Below, one piece after another: positions 4,799 through 6,738 of a stretch of DNA of 6,738 nucleotides. The stretch is taken from contig JAEYXI010000467.1 of NCBI GenBank assembly GCA_023428515.1, positions 1-6,738 on the forward strand, read 5' to 3'. Both the position numbers and the translations under genes were made by a program. How positions within the stretch are numbered: the stretch's first letter is position 1; every line of letters starts with the position of its first letter. The notes below the pieces were generated by a model. That model ran no database searches and had not been told where the DNA came from. It was given only the letters and a program-made list of their open reading frames with translations. Origin of the DNA: Pseudomonadota bacterium. GTDB taxonomy: Bacteria > Pseudomonadota > Alphaproteobacteria > Rhizobiales > Rhizobiaceae.

Positions 4799-5410
4799 CT
4801 ACATCTTGTCGATGACCGACTGGACGCCTTCGCTGGGCACGTCGTCGCTCGATCCGGCGACGAGGATGGCCGGCACGATCGCCTCGGCGGCATCGATCAC
4901 CAGCGGCTGCACCAGATGGCCGGTGTGGATGAAGCCCTCGTTGCGCATATGGTCGAGCAGCGCCAGCATCGGGTTCCAGAAGCCTCCGATATTGCCGAAG
5001 ACGATCGGCTTGCGATGATGGCCGAGCTGCGCCCAGGTCATGATCTCGATGATCTCCTCGACCGTGCCGATGCCGCCCGGCAGCGCCACAAAGGCGTCGG
5101 ATTTCTCGAACATCATGTGCTTGCGCTGGTGCATGTTGTCGGTGACGACGAGTTCGTCGAGACGCTGGAGCGCGGCCTGGGTGGCTTCCTTCGTCATCAG
5201 GAAACGCGGGATGATGCCGGTGACCTTGCCGCCGGCGCGCTGTGCGCCATCGGCGACCGCACCCATGATCCCCTTGCCGCCGCCGCCGTAGATCAGCTCG
5301 AGACCCGCCTTGGCGATGGCGCGCCCGAGCACCTGTCCGGCCTTCATGTAGAGCTCGCCCTTGCCGGTCGAGGAGCCGCAGTAGACGCAGACGGATCGAA
5401 TCGTGTTCAT
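4799..5410 (-). CDS. LOG-family / TIGR00730 Rossmann-fold protein (nucleotide 5'-monophosphate phosphoribohydrolase-like)
   Basis: This 203-residue cytoplasmic enzyme belongs to the lysine-decarboxylase-like superfamily, whose characterised members (plant LOG, bacterial homologues) release free cytokinin bases or cleave nucleoside monophosphates to base plus ribose 5-phosphate. Visible motifs are VCVYCGSSTGKG (7-18), the glycine-rich YGGGGKGIMGAVADGA (41-56), NMHQRKHMMF with Arg96-Lys97 (92-101), and the signature PGGIGTVEE (111-119) with the catalytic Glu. The pattern is complete, so the enzyme should be active. Whether its substrate is a cytokinin ribotide or AMP cannot be told from sequence. 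I chose ATG 5410 (MNTIRSVCVYCGS), the usual family N-terminus; an in-frame TTG start at 5446 would run through a palindrome. There is no good Shine-Dalgarno before 5410. It is divergent from the Ig-like envelope protein gene and upstream of the SRPBCC gene. Confidence 0.93.
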   Translation of the reverse strand: MNTIRSVCVYCGSSTGKGELYMKAGQVLGRAIAKAGLELIYGGGGKGIMGAVADGAQRAGGKVTGIIPRFLMTKEATQAALQRLDELVVTDNMHQRKHMMFEKSDAFVALPGGIGTVEEIIEIMTWAQLGHHRKPIVFGNIGGFWNPMLALLDHMRNEGFIHTGHLVQPLVIDAAEAIVPAILVAGSSDDVPSEGVQSVIDKM

Positions 5411-5440
5411 GAGACTGATTGGTGATTCTCGGCGTATCCA

Positions 5441-5447
5441 GGTCAAG
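5441..5447 (-). promoter_or_regulatory. Candidate -35 element for the LOG gene
   Basis: Read on the minus strand, CTTGACC contains the CTTGAC hexamer typical of alphaproteobacterial housekeeping promoters. It lies 30 nt before the ATG at 5410. No good -10 is visible at 16-18 bp, and if used it would give a very short or absent leader. Confidence 0.25.
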
Positions 5448-5468
5448 ACCCTGGCAGGGTCTTTTCTT
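5445..5468. promoter_or_regulatory. Perfect palindrome with T-tract in the LOG/LysM divergent region
   Basis: AAGACCCTGGCAGGGTCTT (5445-5463) is a perfect 9-1-9 palindrome, followed on the plus strand by TTCTT. In form it resembles an intrinsic terminator or attenuator facing right, or an operator for a dimeric regulator. No gene ends here, because both neighbours start here and point outward, so simple gene-end termination does not explain it. Confidence 0.5.
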
Positions 5469-5493
5469 GTCGCCTTGGGCGAAACAGGTTAGA

Positions 5494-5520
5494 CCCCACG
5501 AGGGTGGGGCCCTTTAGGGC
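5494..5520 (+). promoter_or_regulatory. Adjacent hairpins directly before the Ig-like protein start
   Basis: CCCCAC (5494-5499) / GTGGGG (5504-5509) with a GAGG loop is followed at once by GCCC (5509-5512) / GGGC (5517-5520) with a TTTA loop, ending 7 nt before ATG 5528. The Shine-Dalgarno-like AGGG (5521-5524) lies just outside, so folding could modulate translation initiation. A regulatory role is inferred. Confidence 0.35.
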
Positions 5521-5527
5521 AGGGATT

Positions 5528-6738
5528 ATGGCAGTTACGACGAACAAGGCAGTGCTTTTTCTTCTAGGCGGTGTCGCGGCAGCGGCGGTGGTCGCCTACG
5601 GAGCCGGCCTGTTCGGTCCGACCAAGCCGGAAACGATCGCGGCGCTCCCCGAAGCCGGCCAGGCGGAGCAGAAGGACGCGCGCCTGCCCGAGCAGCCGCC
5701 GGCCGCCGCGCCGCAGACGCCAGCGCAGCCCTCCGAACCCCAAGCTGCGGCGCCGGCTGAACCTTCGACGCCTGCCGAGCCCGAAACGCCGCAGGCCGAT
5801 GCTCCCGCCGAACCCGCCAAGCAGGCCGTCATTCCGCCGAGTTTCGACGTCGTGCGCGTCGAGGGCAATGGCTCGATCGTCGTCGCGGGCAAGGCAGCTC
5901 CTGACGCGAAGGTCGACCTTCTGGTCGGCTCCAACGTGATCGGCAGCGCGACCGCCAGCCCTGGCGGCGACTTTGCCGTGGTGCTCGAAGATCCGCTGAA
6001 ACCAGGCAACTACCAGATCGTGCTGCGCGCCACCGCGCCGGACAATGTCGTCGCCATGTCGGTGGAGACGGCAGTGGTGTCCGTGCCGGAGACGCCCGAC
6101 GGGCAGGTGCTGGCGCTGGTCGAGGAACCCGGCAAGCCCTCGCAGATGATTACGCTGCCGGAGCCGCAGGCTCCCGCCGCCGACGTCAAGCCGCCGGCTG
6201 AGGAAGCGGCTCCACCGGCGGCCGAAGCGCCTGCCTCCGCCGAGGCTCCCGAGGCGGCCGAGCCGAAGCCGGAAGCCGAGAAGCAGGCGGCGCTGCCCGA
6301 GGAGACCAAGCCTGCGCCGGCTCCTGTGACGCCACCGCCCGCTGGACCGACGGTCCGGGTCGAGGCGGTCGAGATCGACGGCCGCAAGATTTTCGTCGCG
6401 GGCACCGCCGATCCGGGCCGCACCGTGCGCGGCTATGCCAACGAGATACTGCTCGGCGACGCCAAGGCCTCGTCTGACGGCCGCTTTCTGATCGAGGCCG
6501 ACCGCAACCTGCCTGTCGGCGACTACATCATCCGCGTCGACGCGCTGGAACCGGACGGCGTCAAGGTCGCCGCCCGCGCCGCAGTGCCGTTCGAGCGAGA
6601 GCCCGGCGAAACCATAGCCGCCGTCGCTCCGCCTGCCGCCGAGGCGCCCGGGGCGCAACAGCCTGCATTGGCGCCGCCGCCCGCGGCCGCCGACGCCCCC
6701 TCACCGCAGCCGTCAGGCGAGGGGGCTCAGGCAAACAC
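5528..6738 (+). CDS. Envelope protein with two Ig-like repeats and Pro-rich linkers, probable LysM protein (3' end outside window)
   Basis: From ATG 5528 the frame is open for 403 codons to the right edge with no stop, so the gene is truncated by the window. Residues about 8-29 (AVLFLLGGVAAAAVVAYGAG) form a signal anchor with Lys7 before it. Residues 40-104 are a Pro/Ala/Glu/Gln-rich linker. Residues about 106-188 form a beta-rich Ig-like module (FDVVRVEGNGSIVVAGKA, GDFAVVLEDPLKPGNYQIVL). Residues 189-275 are a second acidic Pro/Ala linker, and 276-358 a second Ig-like module with the same pattern (VRVEAVEIDGRKIFVAGTAD, GRFLIEADRNLPVGDYIIRV). A third proline-rich stretch follows. Hyphomicrobial proteins with this layout usually end in a LysM peptidoglycan-binding domain, so I expect one just beyond 6738; that is inference. 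AGGG at 5521-5524 supports the start. It is divergent from the LOG gene and probably acts in the periplasm at the cell wall. Confidence 0.85.
   Translation, partial: MAVTTNKAVLFLLGGVAAAAVVAYGAGLFGPTKPETIAALPEAGQAEQKDARLPEQPPAAAPQTPAQPSEPQAAAPAEPSTPAEPETPQADAPAEPAKQAVIPPSFDVVRVEGNGSIVVAGKAAPDAKVDLLVGSNVIGSATASPGGDFAVVLEDPLKPGNYQIVLRATAPDNVVAMSVETAVVSVPETPDGQVLALVEEPGKPSQMITLPEPQAPAADVKPPAEEAAPPAAEAPASAEAPEAAEPKPEAEKQAALPEETKPAPAPVTPPPAGPTVRVEAVEIDGRKIFVAGTADPGRTVRGYANEILLGDAKASSDGRFLIEADRNLPVGDYIIRVDALEPDGVKVAARAAVPFEREPGETIAAVAPPAAEAPGAQQPALAPPPAAADAPSPQPSGEGAQAN

Noticed and set aside
4639..4893. N-terminal extension of the SRPBCC frame up to 4893
   Set aside because: It would translate through the palindromic repeat and into the LOG coding region. 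The internal ATG at 4638 has AGGAGG at ideal spacing and starts a clean signal anchor.
5564..6658. Long minus-strand open frame (364 codons) opposite the Ig-like protein gene
   Set aside because: The Arg/Gly/Leu-rich translation has no family pattern and is the usual antisense shadow of a GC-rich Pro/Ala/Glu gene. The plus frame from ATG 5528 has a signal anchor and repeated domains.
1..6738. tRNA, rRNA, insertion sequence, phage, toxin-antitoxin or defence genes
   Set aside because: No cloverleaf, transposase, integrase or known defence motif is recognisable on either strand.

Overview
This is a GC-rich chromosomal window that reads like an alphaproteobacterium of the order Hyphomicrobiales, probably close to Mesorhizobium/Phyllobacteriaceae. 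The evidence is the codon use, the protein families present, and two copies of a palindromic intergenic repeat with a GAAAAGTG...CGGTTTTC core, which I associate with that group from memory. The gene content is mostly ordinary housekeeping and accessory metabolism. I see no tRNA, rRNA, CRISPR array, insertion sequence or phage gene, and no stretch over 300 bases lacks a gene.

Layout, left to right. (1) The last codons of a LysE/RhtB-type exporter (1-96) are followed after 2 nt by a YjbQ/UPF0047 protein (99-524). A palindromic repeat (526-569) comes next, then a small HlyU-family protein (676-975) that ends at a strong hairpin terminator (999-1031). (2) An FMN-dependent NADH-azoreductase (complement 1055-1696) is divergent from a LysR-type regulator (1802-2743). 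The 105-nt region between them carries an inverted repeat that reaches the LysR start codon. (3) A TetR-type repressor (complement 2754-3374) is divergent from a VOC/glyoxalase-fold protein (3444-3872). Two near-identical 17-bp palindromes lie between them, which is a clear tandem operator. (4) On the minus strand, a membrane-anchored SRPBCC protein with a Pro/Ala/Glu-rich tail (complement 3874-4638) lies downstream of a LOG/TIGR00730 phosphoribohydrolase-like protein (complement 4799-5410). The second palindromic repeat (4666-4714) sits between them. (5) Divergent from the LOG gene is a long envelope protein, open from ATG 5528 to the right edge. It has an N-terminal membrane segment, two repeated Ig-like modules and Pro/Ala/Glu-rich linkers. 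It probably continues into a C-terminal LysM domain outside the window.

Two regulator/target pairs (LysR-azoreductase and TetR-VOC) are in the classic divergent arrangement, and both look like small detoxification or stress-response units. The right third pairs a cytoplasmic nucleotide-hydrolase-like enzyme with two predicted envelope proteins whose disordered linkers are very similar in composition. I did not find a clearly new multi-gene system. The most useful observations are the tandem TetR operator, the compensatory base changes between the two palindromic repeats, the perfect palindrome and tandem hairpins in the 5411-5527 divergent leader, and the two proline-rich envelope proteins flanking the LOG gene.
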